Positions 52,964-62,237 of a DNA stretch of 64,000 bases are shown here, piece after piece (positions within the stretch are counted from its first letter, which is position 1; every line of letters begins with the position of its first letter). Location: NCBI RefSeq assembly GCF_003315485.1, contig NZ_QNSE01000001.1, positions 310,001 through 374,000 of the forward strand, given 5' to 3'. The position numbers were made by a program, and so were the translations under genes. The notes under the pieces were generated by a model that was not told the DNA's origin, ran no database searches, and was given only the letters and a program-made list of their open reading frames with translations. This DNA comes from Marinomonas rhizomae. GTDB lineage: Bacteria; Pseudomonadota; Gammaproteobacteria; Pseudomonadales; Marinomonadaceae.

Positions 52964-53899
52964 TTAATGTGGGCTGTTGTGAGCCATCTTATCCTTGAGT
53001 GCTTGCCAAAATTGATTGAGGTTTGGGTTTTGATTAAACCTAGATCGATATAAGCGGATCTCAAGAGGTATATTCCAGTTTTCTTCTCCAGCCAAAGCGA
53101 CTTTTCCATAATTGAGAGTGTCTAGCATGAGGCGTTTGGGAATCCAGCCAATACCATAGCCTTCTTTCACCATGGCTTTGATGCTAACGGAATGATAATT
53201 TTCCGACAAGGTTTGCAGTTGCGGAATTTCTCTTTGTCGTTGCAAATGGTGGTGAATGACGGGCTGCAAAAACGAATTTTCGTAATAACCAATATAGGGC
53301 AAAGGTTTTCGTTTGGCGCCAGGCAAGGTAAATTTTGGGGCGCCTGTGGTATCGGTTGCGCTGTACGGAATTAGGGTCTCTTCGGCAATCACAAGATGCT
53401 CATACTGCTCATCGTCAAGGGCGCGAATAAAGTTAATGGCTGGATGCCAATAGCAAAGCATAATGTCGCACTGCTGATCCATGAGAGAATTAACAAAGTC
53501 GATACCGAGCCAAGAGCTAGATTTCATGTTGATATCTAGATCCATCTCGATGCTTTCGCAAAATGGTTCGATAACTTCTTTGTAAAAGCTGAGAAATAAA
53601 GTTTGTGTGGTCACAAAACGTACTTGAGACTCTTCTTGCTTGCGAATTTCTTGGCAGCGCTCTTTAGTATCTCTAAGTTGTCTGGTAATTAGTTCGGCGC
53701 TTTGCAGAAAAACTTCGCCCGCGGGCGTGAGAGACAAAGGCAATGTGTTTCTATCTATCAAGGTAACACGCATTTCTTCTTCGAGCAGTTTTATGCGTCG
53801 ACTAAACGTGGGTTGTGTGACGTTTTGTTCGTCTGCAGCACGTGAGAAATGACGAGTTTTTGCGAGGGCGATGAAGTCCTCAAGCCATCTTATTTCCAT
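52964..53899 (-). CDS. LysR-family transcriptional regulator at the end of the peptide-transport operon
   Basis: The N-terminal helix-turn-helix FIALAKTRHFSRAADEQNVTQPTFSRRIKLLEEEM is clear, followed by an effector domain; the length is 311 residues. The ATG at 53899 has GGAGG upstream, and the open frame runs to 53914. It lies 49 bases after the oppF-like gene in the same direction, so it may be co-transcribed with the transporter and regulate it. The inducer is unknown. Confidence 0.92.
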   Translation of the reverse strand: MEIRWLEDFIALAKTRHFSRAADEQNVTQPTFSRRIKLLEEEMRVTLIDRNTLPLSLTPAGEVFLQSAELITRQLRDTKERCQEIRKQEESQVRFVTTQTLFLSFYKEVIEPFCESIEMDLDINMKSSSWLGIDFVNSLMDQQCDIMLCYWHPAINFIRALDDEQYEHLVIAEETLIPYSATDTTGAPKFTLPGAKRKPLPYIGYYENSFLQPVIHHHLQRQREIPQLQTLSENYHSVSIKAMVKEGYGIGWIPKRLMLDTLNYGKVALAGEENWNIPLEIRLYRSRFNQNPNLNQFWQALKDKMAHNSPH

Positions 53900-53948
53900 A
53901 CGACCTCCAGACAAACAGAAGCCGTAAAGTAAGCGCTAAGCACGAGCA

Positions 53949-54959
53949 TCATAGTCGACCCTCTTCAATTGCGTGACAAGCGACACTGCTGCCGTCACTT
54001 TGTAGTGTCATAGGGGGTGATGTTTCATAGCAGCGTTGGTTGGCATAAGGGCAGCGTGCTTGAAAAACACAGCCAATTGGCTTCTCTGTTGGTGTTGGAA
54101 CTTCACCAATTAATCGTATTGGTTGTGCTGTATTACTATCCAATCTTGGAATAGCCGATAACAAGGCTTGTGTATAAGGGTGCTTTGGGGATTGAAATAA
54201 TGTTTCCGTAGGGGCAAGTTCACAAATTCGGCCTAAATACATTACCGCGACTCTGGTAGCAAAATGTTCGACTACAGCCAGGTCATGGGTAATGAAAAGG
54301 TAACTAAGATTTCGTTCTTCTTGTTTGTCCATCATTAAATTGAGCACTTGCGCTTGCACCGAGACATCCAGTGCAGACAGTGGCTCATCAGCAACAATAA
54401 AGTCGGGCTCAACCGATAAGGCTCTGGCCAAACTTATACGCTGACGTTGGCCACCTGAAAACTCATGAGGATAGCGGTCAGAGCTTAAAGCAGAAATGCC
54501 AACAGATTCTAATAGCGCATCAATTTTTTCATCCACTTGAGATTGAGAAAGTTGTGGATTATGAAAAGAAATCGGTTCACTGAGTGTTTGGTAGACGGTC
54601 ATTCTAGGGTTTAACGACGCATAGGGGTTCTGAAAAACCATTTGCATGCGACGTCTAAAAAACATGCGCTGACGGTTGTTTAATTGATCGATGCGTTGAT
54701 CAAGATAATGTATTTCACCTGCGCTAGGTGTTGTCAGGCCCATAATTACGCGCGCCAGAGTGGATTTTCCGCAGCCAGTCTCGCCAACAACACACAAGGT
54801 CTCACCTTGATGAATGGTTAAGTTAACGCCGTTAAGCGCATGAATGCTGTCTTTATGCTTTTTGAATTTTCCGTGACGAAACCGCCATTGGCTAAGCCAG
54901 CTTTCATTGGAAGAGAAGGCTTTTTCTAAACCGCTAATTTGAATAAGAGGAATTGGCAC
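53949..54959 (-). CDS. Peptide ABC transporter ATPase DppF/OppF-type
   Basis: An ABC ATPase of 336 residues with Walker A GETGCGKST, signature LSGGQRQR, Walker B FIVADEPLSALD and switch histidine in FITHDLAV. The C-terminal oligopeptide extension has GCVFQARCPYANQRC cysteines that bind an Fe-S cluster in homologues. It overlaps the preceding dppD-like gene by one base. It would form a heterodimer with the DppD-like subunit to power the DppBC permease. Confidence 0.94.
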   Translation of the reverse strand: MPIPLIQISGLEKAFSSNESWLSQWRFRHGKFKKHKDSIHALNGVNLTIHQGETLCVVGETGCGKSTLARVIMGLTTPSAGEIHYLDQRIDQLNNRQRMFFRRRMQMVFQNPYASLNPRMTVYQTLSEPISFHNPQLSQSQVDEKIDALLESVGISALSSDRYPHEFSGGQRQRISLARALSVEPDFIVADEPLSALDVSVQAQVLNLMMDKQEERNLSYLFITHDLAVVEHFATRVAVMYLGRICELAPTETLFQSPKHPYTQALLSAIPRLDSNTAQPIRLIGEVPTPTEKPIGCVFQARCPYANQRCYETSPPMTLQSDGSSVACHAIEEGRL

Positions 54960-55957
54960 TAGCTTATTTCCTTATCGTTATTAGCGAACTCGTTGAGCAT
55001 ATCTTCGACCAAAAAACAGGCGACGCTAGACACACCGCTGTAAATAAACTTAGGTTGTTCTTGTCTGCATTTTTGTGTCGCATAAGGGCAGCGTGGATGA
55101 AATGCGCAACCTGTTGGGCGTTCTGCTAGTGATGGCATGCTGCCTTGGATTTGGTTTAATCGCTGCCCAGGTAATGTCATCTGGGGTAATGCATTTAACA
55201 GGCCTTGGGTATACGGATGTTGAGGATCATTGATGATTTCTAGGGTAGGACCTTCTTCAACAACATGACCGGCGTACATTACCAAAGTACGTTCAGCCAC
55301 TTTGGATACCACGCCAAGGTCATGGCTAATTAACACTAGTGCTACACCATTATCTCGGCAAATGGTCAGTAGCAGTTGCAGTATTTCTGCTTGAATCGTG
55401 ACGTCCAGAGCTGTGGTCGGCTCATCGGCAATAATAATATCCGGATTGAGTAGCAATACGGATGCAATAATAACCCGCTGTCTCATACCGCCTGATAATT
55501 CATGCGGGTACTGATTAAAACGTTTCTCTGGTGACGCAATTTGTACATGATGCAGCTTTTCAATCGCTATGTTTCGAGCATCTTTATAAGATATTTTGGT
55601 ATGGCTGCGGATGGTTTCGACTAATTGGTCGCCTATAGTTAGCACTGGGTTTAGTGTCATCATCGGGTCTTGGAAAATCATCGCAATGCGTTTGCCACGA
55701 ACTTCCTGTAGCTGCCGCAAATTCATTTTTGTAATTTCTTTGCTCTCTAATTTAATTGACCCAGACTTTATATACCCAGGTTTACCAATCAAATTTACAA
55801 TAGAGAATCCTAAAATTGATTTTCCAGCACCGGATTCACCAACAATGGCGATTCGTTCGCCACGATTTAAAGTGAAACTGACGTCAATAAGAGCAGCGAG
55901 TTCCTGTTCTTTCATGTGAAAGTTGACGTGTAAGTTACTGACACTTAGTAAATTCAT
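54959..55957 (-). CDS. Peptide ABC transporter ATPase DppD/OppD-type
   Basis: An ABC ATPase of 332 residues with GESGAGKS, LSGGMRQR and IIADEPTTALD. The C-terminal GCAFHPRCPYATQKC extension is typical of oligopeptide transporters. The start at ATG 55957 is preferred over the TTG at 55990 because AAAGG lies about 7 bases upstream. That site belongs to the terminal inverted repeat of the element at 55959-56102, so the ribosome-binding site appears to have been supplied by the insertion. It is downstream of dppC-like and overlaps the dppF-like gene by one base. Confidence 0.93.
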   Translation of the reverse strand: MNLLSVSNLHVNFHMKEQELAALIDVSFTLNRGERIAIVGESGAGKSILGFSIVNLIGKPGYIKSGSIKLESKEITKMNLRQLQEVRGKRIAMIFQDPMMTLNPVLTIGDQLVETIRSHTKISYKDARNIAIEKLHHVQIASPEKRFNQYPHELSGGMRQRVIIASVLLLNPDIIIADEPTTALDVTIQAEILQLLLTICRDNGVALVLISHDLGVVSKVAERTLVMYAGHVVEEGPTLEIINDPQHPYTQGLLNALPQMTLPGQRLNQIQGSMPSLAERPTGCAFHPRCPYATQKCRQEQPKFIYSGVSSVACFLVEDMLNEFANNDKEIS

Positions 55958-55958
55958 T

Positions 55959-56102
55959 TGAGACCTTTGCACGACTGCTGTGCTTGCCAATACCTTGTTA
56001 AAAACAGACTTGAATTGCTCATTTATACTCCATAAACTCCGCGTTCTCGTCTATTTTTGCCTCGTCTTTGCTTTGCTCGTGACATCGTGTAAAAAGGTCT
56101 CA
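55959..56102. mobile_element. MITE-like element between dppC- and dppD-like genes
   Basis: TGAGACCTTT (55959-55968) and AAAGGTCTCA (56093-56102) are exact inverted repeats, extended imperfectly by GCACGA and TCGTGTAA. The 144-base unit contains no gene. GAGACCTTTGCA-type ends resemble those of IS5-family elements related to IS1106 (from memory). No clear target duplication is visible. It separates genes that elsewhere in this operon overlap or nearly touch, as expected for an insertion. It joins the dppC stop codon on one side and the dppD start on the other. Confidence 0.65.
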
Positions 56103-56104
56103 TA

Positions 56105-57043
56105 TTAGTCTTTATACGTCCTTGGGTTTAGATGGTCGCGTAACCAATCACCAAGTAAGTTCATGGCTAGAATTAAAATGATCAGTGTGATACTTGGGAT
56201 GACACAAATCCACCATGAGCCAGAAAACATATAGGCAAAACCAGCAGAAATTAGTGAGCCAAGAGAGGGCTCTGTTGCTGGCATGCCTAGACCTAAAAAC
56301 GATAATGCGGCTTCAGCGACAATTGCATTGGCAATTTGAACGGTAAAAATAACCAAAACTGGTGAAAGGGTGTTGGGTAGGATATGACGAAACATGATGC
56401 GTTTTGAACTTATGCCCATTACTCTGGCAGCGTCAACATACTCTTTTTGTTTTTCTGCCAGTACTGATGCTCGAATAGTCCGCGCAAAGAGAGGCCACTC
56501 AGTTAAGCCAATGACTAAAATAAGAATGACCATAGCAAGTTGCTGATATCGAGCCATACCAAACAAAGATTGGAAGATAGCCAGAAAGACAATGGCGACC
56601 ATCATGTTTGAGAAAGACAATTGAATATCTGCACAGCGCATCAAAAAATTATCAATTCGCCCACCTAAGTAGCCAGCTATCAAGCCGATACAAATCCCGA
56701 GCGTGGCTTGGATCAAGACAGCACAGATGCCGATAGTGAGTGACAGACGTGTGCCATATAAAATAACGGATAATAAGTCTCGACCTTGTGCATCAGTCCC
56801 TAATAAAAAGCGTGCGTCGCCACTGATCCAGTTTGGAGCAATTTCTGCGTTTATTAGGTCCATAAACGTAGGGTCAGTGATATCGTAAGGCGCCACTAAG
56901 GGGGCAAGCAGTGCGACAAGGCAATAAAAGAGGAAAATAATGAGAGCAAGCATCGCCAATTTATCACCCACGAAGCCGGATACAATATGGCTCCAACGAC
57001 TGCCTGAAGTAGGGTGAAAGATGTCTCTTTTTGTGTACTTCAT
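56105..57043 (-). CDS. Peptide ABC transporter permease DppC/OppC-type
   Basis: A 312-residue permease with about six membrane segments. The binding-protein-dependent transport motif (EAA-type) is seen as YVDAARVMGISSKRIMFRHILPNTLSP. LGTDAQGRDLLSVILYGTRLSL is the usual N-terminal part of this family. It overlaps the dppB-like gene by 4 bases. It pairs with DppB to form the channel. Its stop codon is two bases from the end of the MITE-like element. Confidence 0.93.
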   Translation of the reverse strand: MKYTKRDIFHPTSGSRWSHIVSGFVGDKLAMLALIIFLFYCLVALLAPLVAPYDITDPTFMDLINAEIAPNWISGDARFLLGTDAQGRDLLSVILYGTRLSLTIGICAVLIQATLGICIGLIAGYLGGRIDNFLMRCADIQLSFSNMMVAIVFLAIFQSLFGMARYQQLAMVILILVIGLTEWPLFARTIRASVLAEKQKEYVDAARVMGISSKRIMFRHILPNTLSPVLVIFTVQIANAIVAEAALSFLGLGMPATEPSLGSLISAGFAYMFSGSWWICVIPSITLIILILAMNLLGDWLRDHLNPRTYKD

Positions 57044-58020
57044 AAGCCGTGGCTCGCTAAGCGTACAGTAGGGTTAACTAATCCATAGATTAAATCTACC
57101 AAGGTATTTGTAATTACAAAAATGCCACCAACAACAATTAAATAAGCCGAAACGAGAGGAGTATCCACTCGGCTAACCGCGTCCATAAACAAAAAGCCCA
57201 TGCCAGGCCATTGGAAAATGGTTTCGGTCAAAATGGTGTAGGCCACTAACGTTCCTGCTTGGATCCCTCCTACAGTAATGACTGGTAACATGGTGTTTTT
57301 TAAGGCGTGTTTAAAATAAATACGCCTAGCTGACAAGCCCTTTGACCAAGCGAAACGGATATATTCGGACTGCAATACCTCCATCATCTCGGCGCGAATT
57401 AGGCGAACAAAAATAGGCATTAAGGCAATTGCAAGCGATAGGCTAGGAAGCAATAAATGCTTAAGACCGTCTTTTGTAAATAGTCCGCTTTCCCATAAAC
57501 CAAATACTTCTTTGGTTTGTCCACGTCCAAAGCTGGGAGCTATATTCAGTTCAATGGAAAATATATACACCATCAGAATAGCAATAATAAATATAGGGAC
57601 TGATAGTCCTACAGAGCTGATTACCATTAACAAACGAGACAGTATATGTCTGGGTTTAATAGCCGCTAAAACGCCACAAGGTGTAGCGACAATAACGACC
57701 AATACAATAGCGCAAAAGGCTAATTCTAATGTCGCTGGTAGTTTTTCAAGAATGACATTGAGAGCCGGCTCTTTATAGTAGTAGGAAGTACCTAAGTCTC
57801 CATGAATGGCACCTTTTGCGAATCGCCAGTACTGAAGAAAAAAACCGTCATTTAAGCCGAGCTCATCCCGAATTTGATTGCGTTCTTCCTGAGAAACTGT
57901 CATGCCAACCATTTGTTGCACGGGGTCGCCTAACTTATCTTGTATCGCGAAGCTGATCAGGCTAATGATGATCATGACAAAGCAAGCTTGTATTAAGCGG
58001 CGGAGTGAAAAAATCAACAT
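57040..58020 (-). CDS. Peptide ABC transporter permease DppB/OppB-type
   Basis: A 326-residue permease with about six hydrophobic segments and the EAA-like motif YIRFAWSKGLSARRIYFKHALKNTMLP. The N-terminal FAIQDKLGDPVQQMVGM region is typical of OppB/DppB. It is the second gene of the unit, 75 bases after the binding-protein gene, with DppC overlapping by 4 bases. Substrate range is set by the binding protein. Confidence 0.94.
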   Translation of the reverse strand: MLIFSLRRLIQACFVMIIISLISFAIQDKLGDPVQQMVGMTVSQEERNQIRDELGLNDGFFLQYWRFAKGAIHGDLGTSYYYKEPALNVILEKLPATLELAFCAIVLVVIVATPCGVLAAIKPRHILSRLLMVISSVGLSVPIFIIAILMVYIFSIELNIAPSFGRGQTKEVFGLWESGLFTKDGLKHLLLPSLSLAIALMPIFVRLIRAEMMEVLQSEYIRFAWSKGLSARRIYFKHALKNTMLPVITVGGIQAGTLVAYTILTETIFQWPGMGFLFMDAVSRVDTPLVSAYLIVVGGIFVITNTLVDLIYGLVNPTVRLASHGL

Positions 58021-58095
58021 CAGGTAATGATATTCCCAGTGGTTATTTGCATGGGGGCCCTTTGATACAATCTCTTAAAGAGTTTGCCATATTTA

Positions 58096-59625
58096 CTATT
58101 CTGCAATGAATAGATCTCCTATATGAGGATAGTTTTGATCATTGACTATGTCTCGTATTTTGACTTTATCCTTAGCTGCCCATGTAAGGGATTGCCAATA
58201 TAGAGGCACGATTGCGGCGTCATTATAGATGGTTCGCTCTATTTGCTGCATAAGACGAATGCGCCTCTCGGGATTCATTTCTCGGTTTGCTTGACGGATA
58301 TCGTCGTCAATATAAGGTCTGCAATACTCGCTGGCATTATAAGCGCCCAGCCCCGTTTTGGCATCTGGACAGGCAATAATAAATTCAAATAAATTATTGG
58401 AATCCATAGTGTCTGATTGCCACCCTAGCATCATGATGTCTGCGCTACGGTTATCAAACTCTTTAAAGTACTGTGCTTTGGGGAGCGTTTTTAAATCGAC
58501 AGTAATATGAATTCTAGACAGCATGGCGGTAATGGCTTGTGCGACTTTTTCATCGTTCATGTAGCGATTATTTGGCGCCATCATGGTGATGCGGAAGCCT
58601 TTTTCATAGCCGGCTTCTTTCATAAGCATTAAGGCTTTTTTTAAATCGTATTCTGGTTCTAAATTATTGATATGACCTAAAAACCGGTCGGCACTTAATT
58701 GCCCTGCTGGTGTTGCGTAGCCTTTTAAGATTTTTTCGACGATGAGAGATTGGTTAATGGCTAAATTAATGGCTTTTCGAACTCTAATGTCTTGAAATTC
58801 TTTACGGCGTTTTTGGTTCATGTGCAGTAATAATATGCGTGTGCTGGGCAGTGTAACCAGTTGGATGCCTTTGATCTTTTTAGTGCGTTCAATGTCTATC
58901 GGCGAAACAGGGAAAATAAAGTCTACATCGCCAGATAGAAGAGCGGCTAACCTTGTTGAGTCAGCACGAATGGGGGTGAGTATGATTTTATCGACGTTAC
59001 CAATTGTGTTTTTATCCCAGTAATTAGGGTTACGTTCTAGTTCCATACGGTTGCCTAGCTCTCGTTCTGTCAGAATGAAAGGTCCTGTTCCGGAGACATT
59101 TCGAGAGGCAAATGTTTCACCATATTTAACGATTTGATCTTGGTCTTGGTAGAAAGCTTTATCCATTGGGAAAACATAGGTCATTATGTTGAGTAGCAAT
59201 GGGTTAGTATAGGTTGAATGAACATCGACCGTGTATTTATCGACTAAGGAAACGGAGTCTATAGTGTCAAACATGGCGCGAAAATCAGGGGATTTCTTGA
59301 GCCGTTCAATGGTGTAAATAACGTCTTTGGCCGTAAATGGGTTGCCTGTTCTAAAGGTGACATTGTGGCGCAAATAAAAACGCATTGTCTTGTTGTCGAT
59401 CCTCTCCCATTTGGTCGCTAAACGGGCTTCAAACTGACTATCTTGTTTCCAGCGTAATAAAGGGTCAAAAACAAGATGAGAGAATTGTAGGGTACCTTCT
59501 GACAATTGCTCATGCGGGTCTAATGAAATGGGGTCCGCATCAAAGGCCATTTTTAGTGTTGTTGCTGTTGCCTTATTCCATAAGAGCAGGGCTAAGCAGC
59601 AAACTATAATAACCTTTTTTTTCAT
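58096..59625 (-). CDS. Peptide ABC transporter substrate-binding protein (family 5, DppA-like)
   Basis: A periplasmic binding protein of about 509 residues with a Sec signal peptide (KKKVIIVCCLALLLW...ATA). The family-5 hallmarks are LKMAFDADPISLDPHEQ at the start and GTGPFILTERELGNRMELERNPNYW in the middle. It would capture short peptides or similar compounds for DppBCDF. The ATG at 59625 gives a clean signal; an ATG at 59640 is the alternative and has no better ribosome-binding site. It is the first gene of the operon. Confidence 0.93.
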   Translation of the reverse strand: MKKKVIIVCCLALLLWNKATATTLKMAFDADPISLDPHEQLSEGTLQFSHLVFDPLLRWKQDSQFEARLATKWERIDNKTMRFYLRHNVTFRTGNPFTAKDVIYTIERLKKSPDFRAMFDTIDSVSLVDKYTVDVHSTYTNPLLLNIMTYVFPMDKAFYQDQDQIVKYGETFASRNVSGTGPFILTERELGNRMELERNPNYWDKNTIGNVDKIILTPIRADSTRLAALLSGDVDFIFPVSPIDIERTKKIKGIQLVTLPSTRILLLHMNQKRRKEFQDIRVRKAINLAINQSLIVEKILKGYATPAGQLSADRFLGHINNLEPEYDLKKALMLMKEAGYEKGFRITMMAPNNRYMNDEKVAQAITAMLSRIHITVDLKTLPKAQYFKEFDNRSADIMMLGWQSDTMDSNNLFEFIIACPDAKTGLGAYNASEYCRPYIDDDIRQANREMNPERRIRLMQQIERTIYNDAAIVPLYWQSLTWAAKDKVKIRDIVNDQNYPHIGDLFIAE

Positions 59626-59847
59626 TATCTTAGGTCTCATTGTATAGTGAAAGTGGTTGCTTTTGTTAGATGGAGAAAGAGTTTATAAGATGCGGATAGT
59701 TTGGCATTTACAAATCTTGACCATTAAGACGATCTTGCATTTTTACAAAAAAATGAGCAAAAAGACAGCAAGACGAATGAGTTTGAGTACAATTTAAGTT
59801 GGATTGTGTTTTATTTAAAAGGTGTACTTAACAATAATTAGGTAGAT

Positions 59848-60447
59848 ATGAATTATTTTGCCCACCTCCACATTGCTTCGCTTACCAGTACTTCCTGGGT
59901 TGGCAATTTATTGGGGGACTTTCCCGTTGACGCTAATCGATTGGATTCAGATTTACTGCTTGGCTGGCGCCTGCATCAAAAAGTGGATGTTATGGTGGAT
60001 AAGCATGAAGCCAGTTTATTGTTTCGTGCTATGGAGCGGAAAGGACGGCGTCGATTTGCTGGAATTGTGCAGGATATTACGATGGATTATTGGTTGATAC
60101 AAAACTGGCCACAGTTTAGCTCTGTTCCTTTAGATGTATTTTGTGAGCAGGCGGTGGCGGGGTTGGTAAAAGATAAAAGTCGCAGTCCAGAGCGTTTGAG
60201 AAATATGATTAGTTCATTGGAACATGATAATTGGTTGTCTAACTTAGGGACACTTGACGGTGTCGATAGAGCGATTCGTTCTATCATGCACCGCTGGAAA
60301 CACGGAGCACATTTACAAGGTTTTATCGATGATTTGCCTAATGTAGTCGCACAGGCTGAAGCCCCGTTTTTAGCCTTGTATCCAGATTTATTGGATTATG
60401 TTGAGCAAGAGATGAAAAAAGCCGAGGCCACACACAGCCTCGGCTAA
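59848..60447 (+). CDS. acpH: Acyl-carrier-protein phosphodiesterase
   Basis: AcpH removes the 4'-phosphopantetheine arm from holo-ACP. The start MNYFAHLHIASLTSTSWVGNLLGDF follows the E. coli AcpH N-terminus, and WRLHQKVDVMVDKH, ITMDYWLIQNW continue the alignment with the conserved histidines and aspartates of the metal site. The length of 199 residues is normal. It is divergent from the peptide transporter and followed by a hairpin that overlaps its stop codon. Confidence 0.9.
   Translation: MNYFAHLHIASLTSTSWVGNLLGDFPVDANRLDSDLLLGWRLHQKVDVMVDKHEASLLFRAMERKGRRRFAGIVQDITMDYWLIQNWPQFSSVPLDVFCEQAVAGLVKDKSRSPERLRNMISSLEHDNWLSNLGTLDGVDRAIRSIMHRWKHGAHLQGFIDDLPNVVAQAEAPFLALYPDLLDYVEQEMKKAEATHSLG
60414..60445 (-). 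terminator. Terminator facing the minus strand, after the small ORF
   Basis: A 9-bp stem AGCCGAGGC (60420-60428) / GCCTCGGCT (60437-60445) with a CACACACA loop. On the minus strand it is followed by six T residues (60414-60419), so it would stop a transcript coming from the right. It overlaps the acpH stop codon, where on the plus strand it may also end the transcript. Confidence 0.65.
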
Positions 60448-60454
60448 ATGGACC

Positions 60455-60637
60455 TTATTCGCTACTTACTTCATAGCAGGCCCGATCGAGAGAACAACCA
60501 GATAAACAAATTAAGCTTGGTGCAGATTCCTCGCCATCGTTTATCTGGAATGGATGAGTATAGGTATTTTCTGATTGGCCACCTTGACTTAGGTCAGATT
60601 TGATTTGATCACTACAATAAAAGCCCAATAAATTCAT
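60455..60637 (-). CDS. Small cysteine-containing ORF of unknown function
   Basis: This 60-codon frame (MNLLGFYCSDQIKSDLSQGG...) has several cysteines (C8, and CLSGC near residue 45). No ribosome-binding site is visible and I do not recognise it. Its only support is a terminator-like hairpin directly behind it on the minus strand. The 284-base gap otherwise holds the promoter of the RbgA gene. Confidence 0.3.
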   Translation of the reverse strand: MNLLGFYCSDQIKSDLSQGGQSENTYTHPFQINDGEESAPSLICLSGCSLDRACYEVSSE

Positions 60638-60731
60638 GAGAGATAGGTGCGCAGTATTTTATCTCTCTCTTGCCGTAACTTGTGGTAGAATCCGCCACCG
60701 AAAAAGACTTGGTTAGAATAGGGGAGTTAGG

Positions 60732-61760
60732 TTGAGCGTTCAGTGGTATCCAGGGCACATGAATAAAGCGCGTCGAGAAATCGAAGAAGTCATGACGCAA
60801 GTAGATATCGTTATCGAGGTATTGGATGCCCGTATTCCCGATTCCAGCCAGAACCCCATGCTGAATACTTTACGTGGAGAGGTTCCAGTTCTTCGTCTGT
60901 TGAATAAAAAAGACCTAGCGGACAAAGCTAGACTAGACTTATGGTTAGAGCATTGGCGTGGTAATGAATCTGTTTTGGCCCATCCCTTTTCGACATTAGA
61001 CAAAGCGGATGTCGGAAGAATTAGCCAATGGGTGAGCCAGATGGTTCCCCATAGAGGCAGCGCTGAAAAACCAATTCGAGCCATGATTGCTGGCATTCCT
61101 AACGTTGGAAAGTCCAGTTTAATGAATGCTTTGTTAGGTCGCCGCGTGGCTAAAGTAGGCGACGAGCCAGCGGTAACTAAGTCTCAGCAAAAGTTGAAAG
61201 TCACTAATGGTTTTCAAATATTAGACACACCAGGCATTCTGTGGCCGAAAATTGAAAACCCTGATGCCAGCTATCGTTTGGCGGTAACGGGTGCTGTTCG
61301 TGATACTGCAATTGATTACGAAGACGTTGCTTTGGCAGGGTTGAAGTTTTTTATTGACGATTATTTAGAGTCGCTTACAACGCGTTATAAATTGAAAGAA
61401 GTCTCTGCAGATCCATACGAAGTGCTGAAGGTGATTGGCTCTAAACGTGGTGCTTTGCGTGCAGGTGGTAAAGTCGACATGCATAAAGCGGCAGAAGTAT
61501 TTTTAAATGATGTAAGAACTGGCGCTATTGGTCCTTATGTCATGGAAACACCGGAAATGATTGCTCATGAAGAGCGGCTGGTTGAAGAGGCAAAAGCGAA
61601 AAAAGAAGCCGAGAGGCAAGCTCGATTGGCCGCTGCTGTTCCACAACGTCAGCAAGCAAGCAATCGCGCGTATCGTAATGCCCAATCAGTGGAGCAAGCA
61701 GAATCAACAGAACAAGCTCAAACTATTCAGCAAGATGAGAACATAGATGACAAACAGTGA
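60732..61760 (+). CDS. rbgA: Circularly permuted ribosome-biogenesis GTPase RbgA/YlqF
   Basis: The GTPase motifs occur in permuted order: G4 NKKD (58-61) comes before G1 GIPNVGKSS (121-129), then G2 T149 and G3 DTPG (165-168). This is the YlqF/RbgA family, needed for late steps of 50S assembly. The N-terminal WYPGHMNKARRE is the family start. The start is a TTG with GGGGAG 5 bases upstream. The C-terminus has a long charged, glutamine-rich tail (about residues 285-342) that is less conserved. The YacL gene follows 11 bases after its stop. Confidence 0.93.
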   Translation: MSVQWYPGHMNKARREIEEVMTQVDIVIEVLDARIPDSSQNPMLNTLRGEVPVLRLLNKKDLADKARLDLWLEHWRGNESVLAHPFSTLDKADVGRISQWVSQMVPHRGSAEKPIRAMIAGIPNVGKSSLMNALLGRRVAKVGDEPAVTKSQQKLKVTNGFQILDTPGILWPKIENPDASYRLAVTGAVRDTAIDYEDVALAGLKFFIDDYLESLTTRYKLKEVSADPYEVLKVIGSKRGALRAGGKVDMHKAAEVFLNDVRTGAIGPYVMETPEMIAHEERLVEEAKAKKEAERQARLAAAVPQRQQASNRAYRNAQSVEQAESTEQAQTIQQDENIDDKQ

Positions 61761-61771
61761 GGTTCACGGTC

Positions 61772-62152
61772 ATGGATTATGAAATTGCCTTTGATCAGGA
61801 CGAAAATGTTTATCGTATTTATACAGGGTATGAGTTTGCTGCAATTGGCGAATGGGTCTCTGAATATGTACGTGATTTAGAAAGTATTCAGCGAGTGTTA
61901 ATGGCCGCTCGTTTGGCGGAAACGGAAAAAGAAACCACAGCATTTAAGCATGGCCCTTTTGATGTGATTCTGAGCGAAGAAGGGGCGTCTGTCTCTCGAC
62001 AAGTGGATCTAGACTCAGCAGAAGAAGAAATAAAAGCCATGTTCGATACGCAAGAAAGTTTTTATCAAACGTCGACAGACGGTATTCAAGCAGAATGTGG
62101 CTTAGAAGACCTGATTAATATGATCGAAAACTGGCACGAAGTGTTGCAATGA
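61772..62152 (+). CDS. yacL: YacL/UPF0231 family protein
   Basis: This 126-residue acidic protein starts MDYEIAFDQDENVYRIYTGYEFAAIGEW, which parallels E. coli YacL, and has the family's C-terminal C-G-L/V-E-D pattern in AECGLEDLINMIENW. The function is unknown. The ATG at 61772, with GAGG upstream, is chosen over a GTG that overlaps the rbgA stop codon. It is probably co-transcribed with rbgA. Confidence 0.85.
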   Translation: MDYEIAFDQDENVYRIYTGYEFAAIGEWVSEYVRDLESIQRVLMAARLAETEKETTAFKHGPFDVILSEEGASVSRQVDLDSAEEEIKAMFDTQESFYQTSTDGIQAECGLEDLINMIENWHEVLQ

Positions 62153-62237
62153 TTCTAACGTGTTAGGATAGTTGTTCCTTGCGCTGGCTGGGTTTACACT
62201 AGCGCTTGTTTATTTTACGTTTTTTTAGGGAGCCGAT

